Assembly (NCBI GenBank): GCA_001275005.1
Contig: JWZX01002549.1
Location: 1-17,891 of the forward strand
From: Chrysochromulina tobinii
Lineage: Eukaryota > Haptophyta > Prymnesiales > Chrysochromulinaceae
Direction of reading: 5' to 3'
DNA length: 17,891 bases
The translations under genes and the position numbers were made by a program. Positions 1 to 7,649 of this stretch are shown here, piece by piece (position 1 is the stretch's first letter; the number at the start of each line of letters is the position of its first letter). The notes under the pieces are model-generated. The model was not told where the DNA came from. It saw only the letters and a program-made list of their open reading frames with translations, and made no database searches.

Positions 1-319
1 TGGCTGGTCCTTCCACATGCGAGAGGACGGGCGAAGCAAACACGGCCCCTTCGGATCCTCTTCGGATTTTGGGTCGCGATCTCCGATCCCTGTGTTGCAG
101 CGATCTCGGCTTTTTCGAGATCCGATGCAGACTTTTTCAGGTGTTGCAGATTGTCGCCATCAGGCAACACGCGCGGTTTTGAGCGACTCGACGATAACTG
201 ATAAATTTCGGCGTCGCCGGACTCTGAAAAAATCAGGACCGACGGGACCAGGACGGTGCTGTTGTGCTTTTTGTTGCATGTTAAGTTACACTGAAACAGA
301 GTTGTACAGCGGACTCATT
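1..319. other. Intergenic DNA downstream of the GT47 gene, no gene seen
   Basis: No convincing coding region was found. The plus-strand open frame starting near base 17 continues through the GT47 gene on the other strand and is a shadow. One small hairpin is visible: GATCTCG at 102-108 pairs with CGAGATC at 116-122 across a T-rich 7-nt loop. It would lie in the 3' flank of the minus-strand gene. No polyadenylation signal was recognised. Confidence 0.5.
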
Positions 320-1681
320 TTAGTGATCTCCAACGATAGTGGGCTTACTCGTTGGCAACGCCTCGACGTCTACTCGACGCAATCTCAACAACGCCGCCTC
401 CATCATCCGTCGACTCGCATCACCAAAAGCCGTGGACGTGCGGTAGTCGCCCAAACCATAGATCATCGATCTGAGCTGCGCGTACATGTAAGCCCCATGG
501 TAAGCCCGCGCTCTGAGTGCGCTGTCCTCTCCGCCAAAGCCAATGACAATGTCACGGAAAAGGTCGCGAACGCCTTGGCTCGAATTCTGGTCGTAGAGCT
601 CTTTTTCGTCGATCATCGGAAAGACAGACCAGTTCATCCAGAGAGCCGAAAAGGGCAGATGAGGAAAACTTGGACCAACAACTTTGAACCAGCCCTTGTT
701 GCGGCACGGCGGTTCACAGAGACCAAACAGGCGTCTGCCGACGATAATGGGCACGCAGCCGGCAGCAAAAGCGTCGAATGTGCGACGGCTTGTTGGCGTG
801 TCGCCGCACGTGAGCGGGCAGAAGGTTCCATTCCGAACTCCAGAGGCATATTCGTCTTGCGGCATGAGGTGATGGGATCGCTTGGCAACCCTGATATAAG
901 CGTTCGGGTAGCTCTCGAGATCGCGTAGCTTGGCGCGGTTGCACCCGGAGAGCCCAACGGACATGTCCCGAAGGCTGGCGACGTAGTAGATACTGATGTT
1001 GCGCTTGCGCCCGACGTACTCAAGCATCGAAGCGTTGGCCGCTTCGATTGGCGTGAGGAACGGATTCGCAACGTACGGCATCACTATCGTCCGGTTCCAC
1101 GACCACCCCGCCGTCCATGCGTTGTTGACCTCGAATGCACCCGTGAATCCCAGCTCAAGTAGCTTACGAACCTGCGCGAGGCCACTTGTTGCCGCCACTT
1201 GAGGGCTGATGACCTGTGGCGCGATGATGTGATCAGCTCCTGTTCTCCGTTGGAAGTGTGGTGATTGTTGCAGAGCACTCAGCCATGCTGTAAGTCGCGC
1301 CGTATGCGAAGGCTGCGACTCCGAGATTGCCAGGTAGAGCGGCACAAAGAATAGGTCGGCTTCATCTGGATTGAGAGTGCGTGACGAGTCGCTCAGCAGT
1401 GCCCGATGTACCCACACAGGTGCAGTGTACTCGGCAAATAAGGGTTTGCTGGGCTCGATGCCAACACCGGGAAAGCCCACGTACGTCGAGTTGTACCCCG
1501 GGAGCTGGAGATCACTGCTCATGGCGTCGTACGGTGCTCCAGCATAGACAAAGAATCGATAAGTCCCCAGGGCTGCTCTGAGATGCCTCTCGCGATGAAG
1601 CGCATAGCTTCGTGCATCATTTGCTGCATCAACGATAGCTGAGCCACTGCTACTTAGTGCATCGCTGCTGCCACCAACCAT
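320..1681 (-). CDS. Exostosin-like glycosyltransferase (GT47 family)
   Basis: The 453-residue protein has the signatures of the exostosin/GT47 family, Golgi-type enzymes that add sugars to polysaccharides or glycoproteins. The N-terminal half carries the family pattern 'RTLNPDEADLFFVPLYLA' (residues 101-118). The C-terminal nucleotide-sugar part carries 'FCPLTCGDTPTSRRTFDAF' (287-305) followed by 'GCVPIIVG' (308-315), matching the usual 'F..G..PxSxRxxDA...GCIPVI' signature. A cysteine-bearing loop (CEPPC, 322-326) follows. The start is the first ATG of the open frame, and the stop is TAA at 322-320. Family members usually have an N-terminal signal anchor and none is visible here, so an upstream exon could be missing. 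The acceptor sugar and donor cannot be told from sequence. The gene is divergent from the NSUN2-like gene with 113 bp between start codons. Confidence 0.85.
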   Translation of the reverse strand: MVGGSSDALSSSGSAIVDAANDARSYALHRERHLRAALGTYRFFVYAGAPYDAMSSDLQLPGYNSTYVGFPGVGIEPSKPLFAEYTAPVWVHRALLSDSSRTLNPDEADLFFVPLYLAISESQPSHTARLTAWLSALQQSPHFQRRTGADHIIAPQVISPQVAATSGLAQVRKLLELGFTGAFEVNNAWTAGWSWNRTIVMPYVANPFLTPIEAANASMLEYVGRKRNISIYYVASLRDMSVGLSGCNRAKLRDLESYPNAYIRVAKRSHHLMPQDEYASGVRNGTFCPLTCGDTPTSRRTFDAFAAGCVPIIVGRRLFGLCEPPCRNKGWFKVVGPSFPHLPFSALWMNWSVFPMIDEKELYDQNSSQGVRDLFRDIVIGFGGEDSALRARAYHGAYMYAQLRSMIYGLGDYRTSTAFGDASRRMMEAALLRLRRVDVEALPTSKPTIVGDH

Positions 1682-1794
1682 ATGCCGTCCTCAACCTCCT
1701 CATGTGCCGCGAGTGAGCGAGGTGGGCGCGTGAAGACAGTGTGAATAACCGGACCAAAAACCCCACCTCACGTTTCCCGGTTACCGGGTAGGCG
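1682..1794. promoter_or_regulatory. Short divergent promoter with palindrome
   Basis: These 113 bp separate the start codons of the GT47 gene (-) and the NSUN2-like gene (+), so they must hold at least the 5' leaders and probably both promoters. A perfect inverted repeat CCCGGT-T-ACCGGG lies at 1776-1788, six bases before the NSUN2 ATG. A related AACCGG occurs at 1747-1752. No TATA box is seen. A regulatory role is inferred only from position and symmetry. Confidence 0.4.
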
Positions 1795-4343
1795 ATGAGA
1801 AAACACATGCCGCCCACGAGGGCGCCCGATGGTTCACGAGGCACGGCAATGCGCCACCCACGTCACAAGCGCAAGCGGCCGACAGCCGACGCGGCCACGG
1901 CGGCAGCCGCCGAGCACGAGGTGCATCCGCTAGCCGATCCCGCTCGGCCGATTCCCAATCTCGCGTGCGCCGACCGCTTCGAGGAGTACTACCGCGCGCA
2001 GCTGGGCCGGCTGGGCGTCACGGGTTCTGAATGGACGCGCTTCATCAAGACTCTGCACGCGCCGCTGCCGGTCACGTTTCGCGTGCAGCCGGTTGGCATT
2101 GGCACCCTCGGCGACGAGTGCCGTAGGAGTTTTGATGCGCTCCAGGCAGCGGGCGGCCTGCCTGAGGTGACGCCGCTGCCTTGGTGCTCGAGCTTTGCAG
2201 TCGAGATCTCCAAGGAAGCTCTCAAGACGAGCCACGAGCCGGCACTTGCCGGCCTGCAAACGTGGCTGAGCAAGTGGGGGGCGCTCGGCGCGTGCACGCG
2301 CCAGGCCATCGAGAGCATGGTGCCCGTCGCCCTTCTCAAGGTGGAGCCGGACCACGTCTGCTTGGACATGTGTGCGTCACCGGGATCCAAGACGACACAG
2401 GCCATCGAGGCGCTGTACGCGGGCGGCGCGGCCACTGGGCGCGGCTTCATGGTTGCCAACGATGCGAGCCCCACGCGGTGCCAGATGCTGCTCCGTCGAT
2501 GCGCAGCGCTCGGCGAAATGAGCGAACGGTTGCTCATCACCTGCCACCCCGCGCAGTCATTGCCGTGGCTACCGAGGCTCGATGCGTCCGCGGAGGCCGA
2601 GGCGACGGCCGTTGGGGGCGAGGCCGGCCGGTACCCGGCGGGCTGCTTCGATCGGATCATTTGCGACGTACCCTGCTCCGGCGACGGTACCACCCGAAAG
2701 AATCCATCCATCTGGCACCGGTGGTCTCAGGAGTACGCTCTGGAGATGCACCCCCTTCAGCTACAGGTGAGGAGCCCTGATGAGCGCTGATGACCTTTGA
2801 TGACCTATGATTAGCCCCGAATACATCACCTTCAGCTACAGGAGATCGAGATGAGGGGCGAATGGGGGCCGGATAGCCTCCGATTGCGCGCCTGAGATCG
2901 CGTCTGATTCGCGTCTGAGATCGCGTCTGATTGCGCGTCTGAGATCGCGTCTGATTGCGCGTCTGAGATCGCGTCTGATTGCGCGTCTGAGATCGCGTCT
3001 GAGATCGCGTCTGAGATCGCGTCTGAGATCGCGTCTGAGAGTGCGTCTGATTGCGCTGCTGCCACCCGCAGATTGCGATGCGCGGCCTCGCGTTGCTCAA
3101 GGTGGGAGGGCTGCTCTGCTACTCGACGTGCTCCCTGAATCCTCTCGAGAACGAAGCGGTCGTGGCCGCGCTCCTCAAGCGCTGTGCTGGCGCCGTCGAG
3201 ATCGTCGACTGTTCGCGCGAGCTGCCCGAGCTTCATCGCGCGCCAGGCCTCACCTCGTGGACCGTGATGGACGATGCGCTCCAAGAACACGAGTCGCACG
3301 CGGCGCTGCAGCGCTCGACGGCGCTGCCTGCCGCACTCAAGCGACGTTTCGTGCCTTCGCTCTGGCCGCCGGATCCAAAGGAGGCGAAGCGCAAGCTGCA
3401 CCTCGACCGCTGCCTGCGCCTACTGCCGCACTTGGCCAATATGGGCGGGTTCTTTGTGACGCTTCTGCGCAAGACGCGCCCCTTGCCAGGCCCCCCGCCG
3501 CGCCCGCCCGCCACGCCCGCGATAGCGCCCGGGTCCTCGGCCGCACCCGCGCCCGCCACGCCACCTCCCGCCGCCGCCCCACCCCCTGCCGCCGTGTCGC
3601 CTCTTACCGGTCTGAATGCCCCGAGCCATCGGCAGCACTCTCGCGGCGGCCGGTTCACGCCAATGTCCGAGGGTGCGCGGGCGGAGCTTTGCATGCAACT
3701 CGGACTGCGTGCCGACAACCTTGCCAGCCTCACACACCAGCTACTGTGCGCGTCTGAGCGCGCGGCCGTCGTGTGCCGTGTCGCTCCGGAGCTCGCCCCC
3801 ATCTTCCAGACGGCGGCGCTCACGACGGCGCCCGCCACGACGGTGAACAGCGGCGTGCCGCGCCCGCGCAAGCCGTTGCGCATCTTCGCGGCGGGCGTGA
3901 CGCTGGCACGCCGCTCGCGCCGTGGGAAATTCAAGCTGACGCCCGAGGGCGCGAAAGTGGTCGCTCCGCATGCAAAGAAGCGCCGTGTGCTCTCGCTGGG
4001 GGCGGACGATGCACTTGAGCTCCTCGAGCGCGCAACGTGCCGCTCGTTGAAGCGCACCGTGCCGCTCGATGCGCTGCCGAGCGCCGCGGCAGCTTTGCCG
4101 TATGGATCATGCTTGCTGCTGCTGCAGCCGCTCGACACGACGCGTCCGGCGCTGCCGGTGCCCGCACGACGCGTGCACAAGCCGGATGGGCTGCGTCTCG
4201 TGCTTCTCCACACGCCAGGGCTCGAGTTCCGGCCGCTTGCCATCGTGCTCTCGTTGCGGGCCGCGATCCTCGGCAGGAGCGCGGCGCCGCCCGAGGTGCC
4301 TATTCCCAGGCGGGAGCCTCGGGAGCTCGTGGACGAGAGCTAA
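1795..4343 (+). CDS. NSUN2/Trm4-like RNA cytosine-5 methyltransferase, two exons
   Basis: Exons 1795-2766 and 3072-4343 join in phase 0 and give 747 residues, close to animal NSUN2 (about 770). The enzyme transfers methyl from S-adenosylmethionine to C5 of cytosine in tRNA and other RNAs, mainly in the nucleus. Visible motifs: the NSUN2 N-terminal block 'FEEYYRAQL...LHAPLPVTFRV'; the SAM loop 'LDMCASPGSKTT' (190-201); motif IV 'DVPCSGDGT' with Cys294; and motif VI 'YSTCSLNP' with Cys344. The two catalytic cysteines are 50 residues apart, as in human NSUN2 (C271/C321), which strongly supports the splice. A Pro/Ala-rich linker (about 460-500) follows the catalytic core, then a lysine/arginine-rich C-terminal region. 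The N-terminus is basic (RHKRKR), a possible nuclear or nucleolar signal. The start is the first ATG; a second in-frame ATG at 1849 is possible. Confidence 0.92.
2754..2842 (+). repeat. Direct repeat of the exon-1 edge inside the intron
   Basis: The 14-mer CCTTCAGCTACAGG occurs at 2754-2767, spanning the exon/donor junction, and again at 2829-2842 within the intron, 75 bp apart. The bases before each copy are loosely similar (ATGCACC against ATACATCA). After the second copy the frame reads EIEMRG, which resembles the real exon-2 start IAMRG. The second copy has no following GT, so it is not a working donor. Confidence 0.7.
2767..3071 (+). other. Spliceosomal intron of the NSUN2-like gene
   Basis: The donor is CTACAG|GTGAGG and the acceptor CACCCGCAG|ATTGCG, giving a phase-0 junction that reads HPLQLQ|IAMRGLALLKVGG, the expected NSUN2 continuation. 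The retained intron reads into in-frame stops (TGA at 2788-2790). At 305 bp it is about three times longer than the other introns in this window (85-107 bp). The excess is a 12-bp minisatellite and a copy of the exon-1 edge, annotated separately. Confidence 0.9.
2892..3055 (+). repeat. Intronic minisatellite, 12-bp unit
   Basis: The array consists of the alternating 12-mers GAGATCGCGTCT and GATTGCGCGTCT. In the first part they alternate, giving a 24-bp higher-order period; near the end GAGATCGCGTCT repeats four times in a row. The length is a multiple of 3 per unit, so both strands stay open and produce false repeat proteins (SDAISDAQ-like on the minus strand). It fills more than half of the NSUN2 intron and stops just before the acceptor region. 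Confidence 0.9.
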
Positions 4344-4361
4344 ATGGCACAACTGCGGAAA

Positions 4362-4402
4362 AGTCTTTCAAGACTATTTTTGAAGTTTGACTTTTCGTCA
4401 AA
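4362..4402 (+). other. Two hairpins in the 3' flank of the NSUN2-like gene
   Basis: AGTCTT (4362-4367) pairs with AAGACT (4370-4375) across a 2-nt gap and is followed by ATTTTT. Immediately after, TTTGAC (4386-4391) pairs with GTCAAA (4397-4402) across TTTTC. The segment lies 18-59 bp after the NSUN2 stop and ends 30 bp before the next ATG. It could be part of an mRNA 3' end or a boundary element; no function is established. It lacks the GG/CC stem of the histone mRNA stem-loop. Confidence 0.45.
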
Positions 4403-4432
4403 AGAGACAAAAGATGAGTTCTTGTGACTTAG

Positions 4433-5050
4433 ATGACGTCCTTGCCGACGCCTCCTGCGAAGCGCGCCAAGCCAGCCGACATAGCCGCTCTTGTGAGAGG
4501 CTCCGCGTCCGCTGACGGCATCGAGCATCACGTGACTGAATATTCTTGGTGGCACAGCCACGATGGATCTGTCACCGCGGTAGACAAGTCCTTCCCCACC
4601 AGACGCATGGCGCTCCTGTATTGCTCCAAGAAGAACAGCGATGAGCTCAAGCCGCACGTCGGAAGTGATTGGGCGAAGCACTTCCAAGGGGTGTACGAGC
4701 TGCACCCGAATACGCCATTCCAACTGGATGCGTTCCTCGATTTGAGCGACGAGTTGATCGAGGCATACGCGAGCGAGCTTTCCAACGCATTTTGTCGGCT
4801 GGTGCGCGCACATTCCGCTGGCCCTGATTTCTCTCAAAAACTCACGACGCGATGGCCATGCTCTGTGCGCGTCTGCCGAACACAGAAAATCGCCAAGGGC
4901 ACCGTGTGGCGCTATGTGCAAAGGAAGGCTCAGTCAGTGAATGTCGACGAGCTGATCACCATGCTCTCGCGCGAAGGCAAAGAGGTCGGCGAGCCTTCCC
5001 ACGTCGAACGGCAGCGGCTGCTGATGGGCAACCTTGCCGGTTTCGACTAG
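4433..5050 (+). CDS. Hypothetical protein, 205 aa
   Basis: I do not recognise this protein. The frame opens at an ATG 89 bp after the NSUN2 stop and ends with TAG. The composition looks like a real soluble protein: mixed charges, aromatics such as 'YSWWHSHDG' (37-45), 'HFQGVYELHPNTPFQLDAFLD' spread over about 83-103, and a lysine/arginine-rich C-terminal third. A basic PAKRAKP near the N-terminus could be a nuclear signal. Seven cysteine or histidine residues are scattered without a zinc-finger spacing. No signal peptide or membrane helix is visible. The GC content is lower than in its neighbours, which may mean a different origin. It could also be one exon of a larger gene. Confidence 0.55.
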   Translation: MTSLPTPPAKRAKPADIAALVRGSASADGIEHHVTEYSWWHSHDGSVTAVDKSFPTRRMALLYCSKKNSDELKPHVGSDWAKHFQGVYELHPNTPFQLDAFLDLSDELIEAYASELSNAFCRLVRAHSAGPDFSQKLTTRWPCSVRVCRTQKIAKGTVWRYVQRKAQSVNVDELITMLSREGKEVGEPSHVERQRLLMGNLAGFD

Positions 5051-5366
5051 AACGCAAGGGCTACGGTGCATGCATCGGACACGACGCCGAGGTCTGGACC
5101 TCTGGAGTGCGCATAGTTACGGAGGAGTCCACATCCGTAACTGGCTTGATGGAGTCTCGAAAGATGACATGATCATGATTGGAGATAGCCATGTGCTGCA
5201 TATGAATGGCTCTGCACAATGCTGAAGGTTGTGTGGTGGCAGAGCGTGTTCGATCTCACTCACGGTCTCAAGCAGGGAGATTGATGTTCTCGCGTTTTTT
5301 GTCGTTGCACGATTGACGCGCGCGCGAGTCCGCACACAAAAGAACGAGGCCACCGCTGTCGTCATC
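5051..5366 (+). other. Intergenic DNA with an 8-bp perfect hairpin
   Basis: These 316 bp separate the hypothetical gene from the EngB-like start. The main visible structure is GTTACGGA at 5116-5123 with TCCGTAAC at 5134-5141, a perfect 8-bp stem with a 10-nt loop, 65 bp after the upstream stop. The frame is open upstream of the EngB ATG from a TTG at 5229, but without an ATG. No other gene was seen. Confidence 0.5.
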
Positions 5367-6539
5367 ATGCTCCGGCCATGGCTCGTGGCGTCGTGTCTTC
5401 TGCCGGGGTTGCAGCCGACTCCAAGTGTCATTCCGCGCACGCCGGTGCCACTGAGCTGCGCGACACCCTCTGCTGCACCATCGTTGCGCCAGCGGCTCCG
5501 CGAGACGCCAGTCGATCCGTGGCTTCAGGCCGAGGTGAACGCCATTGTGTTGCACAAGAAGGCTGGCATGCGTTCGCGCAGCCCGACACGCAGCCCGGCA
5601 GATGCGGCGTTTATTGCCGAGCCGCTCGAAAATCCCTTTGGTACGAAGCCGGTGTTTGTGGCGTCAGCAGATAGCCTCTCGAGCCTGCCACCCGAAGGCC
5701 TTCCAGAGGTGGCGTTCATCGGCCGAAGCAACGTGGGCAAGTCATCGCTGCTCAATGCCATCACGGGCGTGACGGCGCTCGCACGCGTGTCCGACAAGCC
5801 CGGGCGCACGCAGGCGCTCAACTTCTTCCAGCTTGGGCAGCGCGAGCGCGCATTCCTCGCCGTGGATATGCCCGGCTACGGCTTCGCCTTCGCCAAAGAC
5901 TCCGCCGTCGAGCGCTGGCGAGAGCTCTCGGCAGAGTACCTGCGCCAACGGAAGACGCTTAAGCTGGTGCTCGTGCTGCTGGATGCGAAGATCGGCCTCA
6001 AGTTCAGCGACCTGCAGATGCTCGCCTTCCTCGAGGATGTCGGCGTCAAGTATACTGTCGTGCTGACCAAGGCTGACGCGGCGGGGCCACCCGACCGCGC
6101 CGCGAAACTCGCTGCACTCACGCTCGCGTCCGTGCGGCGCGCGCGCCACTTTGTGCGGCCGGCCGCGTACGTTTCGTCGCGCACCGGCGCCGGCATCGGC
6201 CGCCTGCAGCGCCGGGTCCTCGAGTCAGCCGTTGGATGGGACCCGCTCGCGCACGTCGACGGCGGTTGGGACCTGTCGAAGCGAGCCGTTGGGGAGCGAG
6301 GACGTGGAGCAGCCGCGGCTGGACGTGGAGCAGCAGTGGCTGGAGTACCCGCTCTGGGGCGCGGGCGTGGCGCGAGCGGCGCGGGTGCAGCTCGAGGCCG
6401 TGGTGTTCGAGGCCGTGGTGTTCTAGGCCGTGGCGGGCGCGGTGCGGTTGCAGGCCGAGGCGCACGCGGTGGCGGGGCGGCGGCTGCGCGCGGTGGTGCG
6501 CGCGGCGGCCGAGGCGGGCGCGGGCGCGGACGCGGCTGA
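5367..6539 (+). CDS. EngB/YihA-type GTP-binding protein, probably organellar
   Basis: The 390-residue protein is a TRAFAC-class GTPase of the EngB/YihA/YsxC family, which assists ribosome large-subunit assembly in bacteria and organelles. All G motifs are visible: G1 'GRSNVGKS' (119-126), the family 'KPGRTQ' with the G2 threonine (about 144-149), G3 'DMPGYGF' (167-173), G4 'TKAD' (234-237) and G5 'SSRTG' (270-274). About 110 residues precede G1, starting MLRPWLVASCLLPG, consistent with an organelle-targeting leader; bacterial EngB has only about 20-30. The first ATG at 5367 was chosen. The GTPase fold ends near residue 290. The last 80 residues are almost only Arg, Gly and Ala (RGRG, ARGGG), an RNA-binding-like tail absent from bacterial relatives. 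In that tail the next frame (6286-6426) reads a more ordinary composition, so the C-terminal frame is less certain. Confidence 0.85.
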   Translation: MLRPWLVASCLLPGLQPTPSVIPRTPVPLSCATPSAAPSLRQRLRETPVDPWLQAEVNAIVLHKKAGMRSRSPTRSPADAAFIAEPLENPFGTKPVFVASADSLSSLPPEGLPEVAFIGRSNVGKSSLLNAITGVTALARVSDKPGRTQALNFFQLGQRERAFLAVDMPGYGFAFAKDSAVERWRELSAEYLRQRKTLKLVLVLLDAKIGLKFSDLQMLAFLEDVGVKYTVVLTKADAAGPPDRAAKLAALTLASVRRARHFVRPAAYVSSRTGAGIGRLQRRVLESAVGWDPLAHVDGGWDLSKRAVGERGRGAAAAGRGAAVAGVPALGRGRGASGAGAARGRGVRGRGVLGRGGRGAVAGRGARGGGAAAARGGARGGRGGRGRGRG

Positions 6540-6922
6540 GAGACTGCTGAGAGAGACACGGTCCGCCTGGGGCTGGGCCGGGAAAGGCGGAGGCGAACGC
6601 CCACCCCGCACCCGTGACCGGACCGCGGCAATCATGAGGTCCAGAGTTCTGAGGCGTGTCAGGGGCCTATCTTTTTTGAAGGACATGAAGCTTGCCCACG
6701 TCGGGTTTGATAGTGCAGATGTACTGCGATACGCACGATGACTCGAGAACAACCAATCGCCGTCGCGCTCTCCTTCGCGCCCCCCGCGCCGGTCGGGTAT
6801 TTTAATAGCCGAAATCGCGAATTATTGGCGGGCGGGGCGGAATCTTCCGCGACGGCACCCGAGTCCTCGAGTATTAACCGTTTTCGATTCCCATGCAAGA
6901 ACCCACCCAGACGCTCGCGCGT
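6540..6922. other. Convergent intergenic DNA, no gene seen
   Basis: The stretch between the EngB-like stop and the stop of the minus-strand ubiquitin-like gene holds no convincing gene. Short open frames exist on both strands but have no recognisable protein features. A relatively A/T-rich patch (GGGTATTTTAATAGCC, 6796-6811) is the only visible deviation. Confidence 0.4.
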
Positions 6923-7540
6923 TCACATCTGGAGCCCTTCCGAGATGGCCGCTAGCTCGGAGTCGAGCACGTCGAGCATCGCAAAGCGATGGGAGCACGC
7001 GTCGGCCCTGGGCGGCGTTGCGCCCGCGGTGAGCACGACAGAGACCGCAGAGCCGTTCCGCAGGCCCGCACCCTGCACGGTCTGCTCGCCCACGAGCTTT
7101 GCGCCGCTGCCGTCGTGCAGGCCGACCTGCTCCGGTCGCAGCCCCGACCAGCGGCAAAAGGTAGCGAGCACACTCTCTACCGTGTGGACTGCCTTGGTCT
7201 TTACCATCGCCGGTCCGCATAGCTGGTGCTGTTGGCCTGCATCGAAGGCAGTGATCACGAGCAGGATGTCTCGCGGCGGTGGCGGCCGCTGCTGCCCCTC
7301 GGGCGGCGGAGGTGAGCGAGAGCGTGCACGGTTGCTGCCACCGTCCAGTTCTCGCTCTTCATCATGCCGGCGGCTGCGGCTGCTGCGGCTGCTGCTGCTA
7401 CTGCTGCTGCCCACGCCATGGGTTGGCGGAGCAGAAAGATCGACGGAAACGTCTTTTGTGGCGGCGTGCGCAGCGCTCTGCGTCGCGTAAGGCTTCGCTG
7501 TAGCCATGCTCTCTCGAGGCGTGAAAGTGCGCTTCGCCAT
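6923..7540 (-). CDS. SR-rich protein with a ubiquitin/SUMO-like domain
   Basis: The 205-residue protein has two parts. The N-terminal half contains a serine run and RS/SR dipeptides (residues 45-76: SSSSSSS, SRSSRSRR, RARSRSPPPP) and a proline stretch, as in splicing-related or nuclear-speckle proteins. Residues 91-171 look like a ubiquitin-like fold of the SUMO/Rad60-SLD type: 'ILLVITAFD', then 'VKTKAVHTVESVLATFCRW' (113-131), 'LHDGSGAKLVGEQTV' (141-155) and 'LRNGSAVSVVL'. The match is to the general pattern 'vk....l..l...yc...g......l..DG..l....T....l.dgd.I.V'. There is no terminal GlyGly, so it is probably not conjugated to targets. The start is the first ATG (7540); an upstream GTG in the same frame is not used. 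It is divergent from the membrane-protein gene. The domain call is by eye. Confidence 0.6.
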   Translation of the reverse strand: MAKRTFTPRESMATAKPYATQSAAHAATKDVSVDLSAPPTHGVGSSSSSSSRSSRSRRHDEERELDGGSNRARSRSPPPPEGQQRPPPPRDILLVITAFDAGQQHQLCGPAMVKTKAVHTVESVLATFCRWSGLRPEQVGLHDGSGAKLVGEQTVQGAGLRNGSAVSVVLTAGATPPRADACSHRFAMLDVLDSELAAISEGLQM

Positions 7541-7649
7541 TTCAGACGAAAACTCAGTGTCACGGACGATAAGCACCTCGTCTCCTCCAGGTGCTCATGA
7601 GACTATTCGTCCCGTCTTGTGAGAATTCCCGTCTTGTGGATTCCGCACG
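7541..7649. promoter_or_regulatory. Short divergent promoter with a 12-bp direct repeat
   Basis: These 109 bp separate the starts of the ubiquitin-like gene (-) and the membrane-protein gene (+). TCCCGTCTTGTG occurs at 7610-7621 and 7627-7638, a 17-bp spacing, and the second copy ends 11 bases before the plus-strand ATG. No TATA box is seen. That the repeat binds a regulator is only inferred. Confidence 0.4.

Noticed and set aside
17-928. A 303-codon plus-strand open frame
   Set aside because: It lies opposite the GT47 gene, whose minus-strand frame has clear family motifs. The plus reading has no recognisable domain and is a shadow.
2892-3055. A CRISPR array or repeat-protein gene
   Set aside because: The 12-bp units have no unique spacers, and the segment sits inside a spliced intron of a eukaryotic gene.
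3233-4243. A long minus-strand open frame under NSUN2 exon 2
   Set aside because: High GC at third positions keeps the opposite strand open; there are no motifs, and the plus strand is clearly coding.
4362-4375. A histone mRNA 3' stem-loop
   Set aside because: The stem lacks the conserved GG/CC base and the loop does not fit; the gene is not a histone.
6738-7490. A 250-codon plus-strand open frame
   Set aside because: It overlaps the minus-strand SR/ubiquitin-like gene and reads only low-complexity Ser/Leu/Arg stretches.
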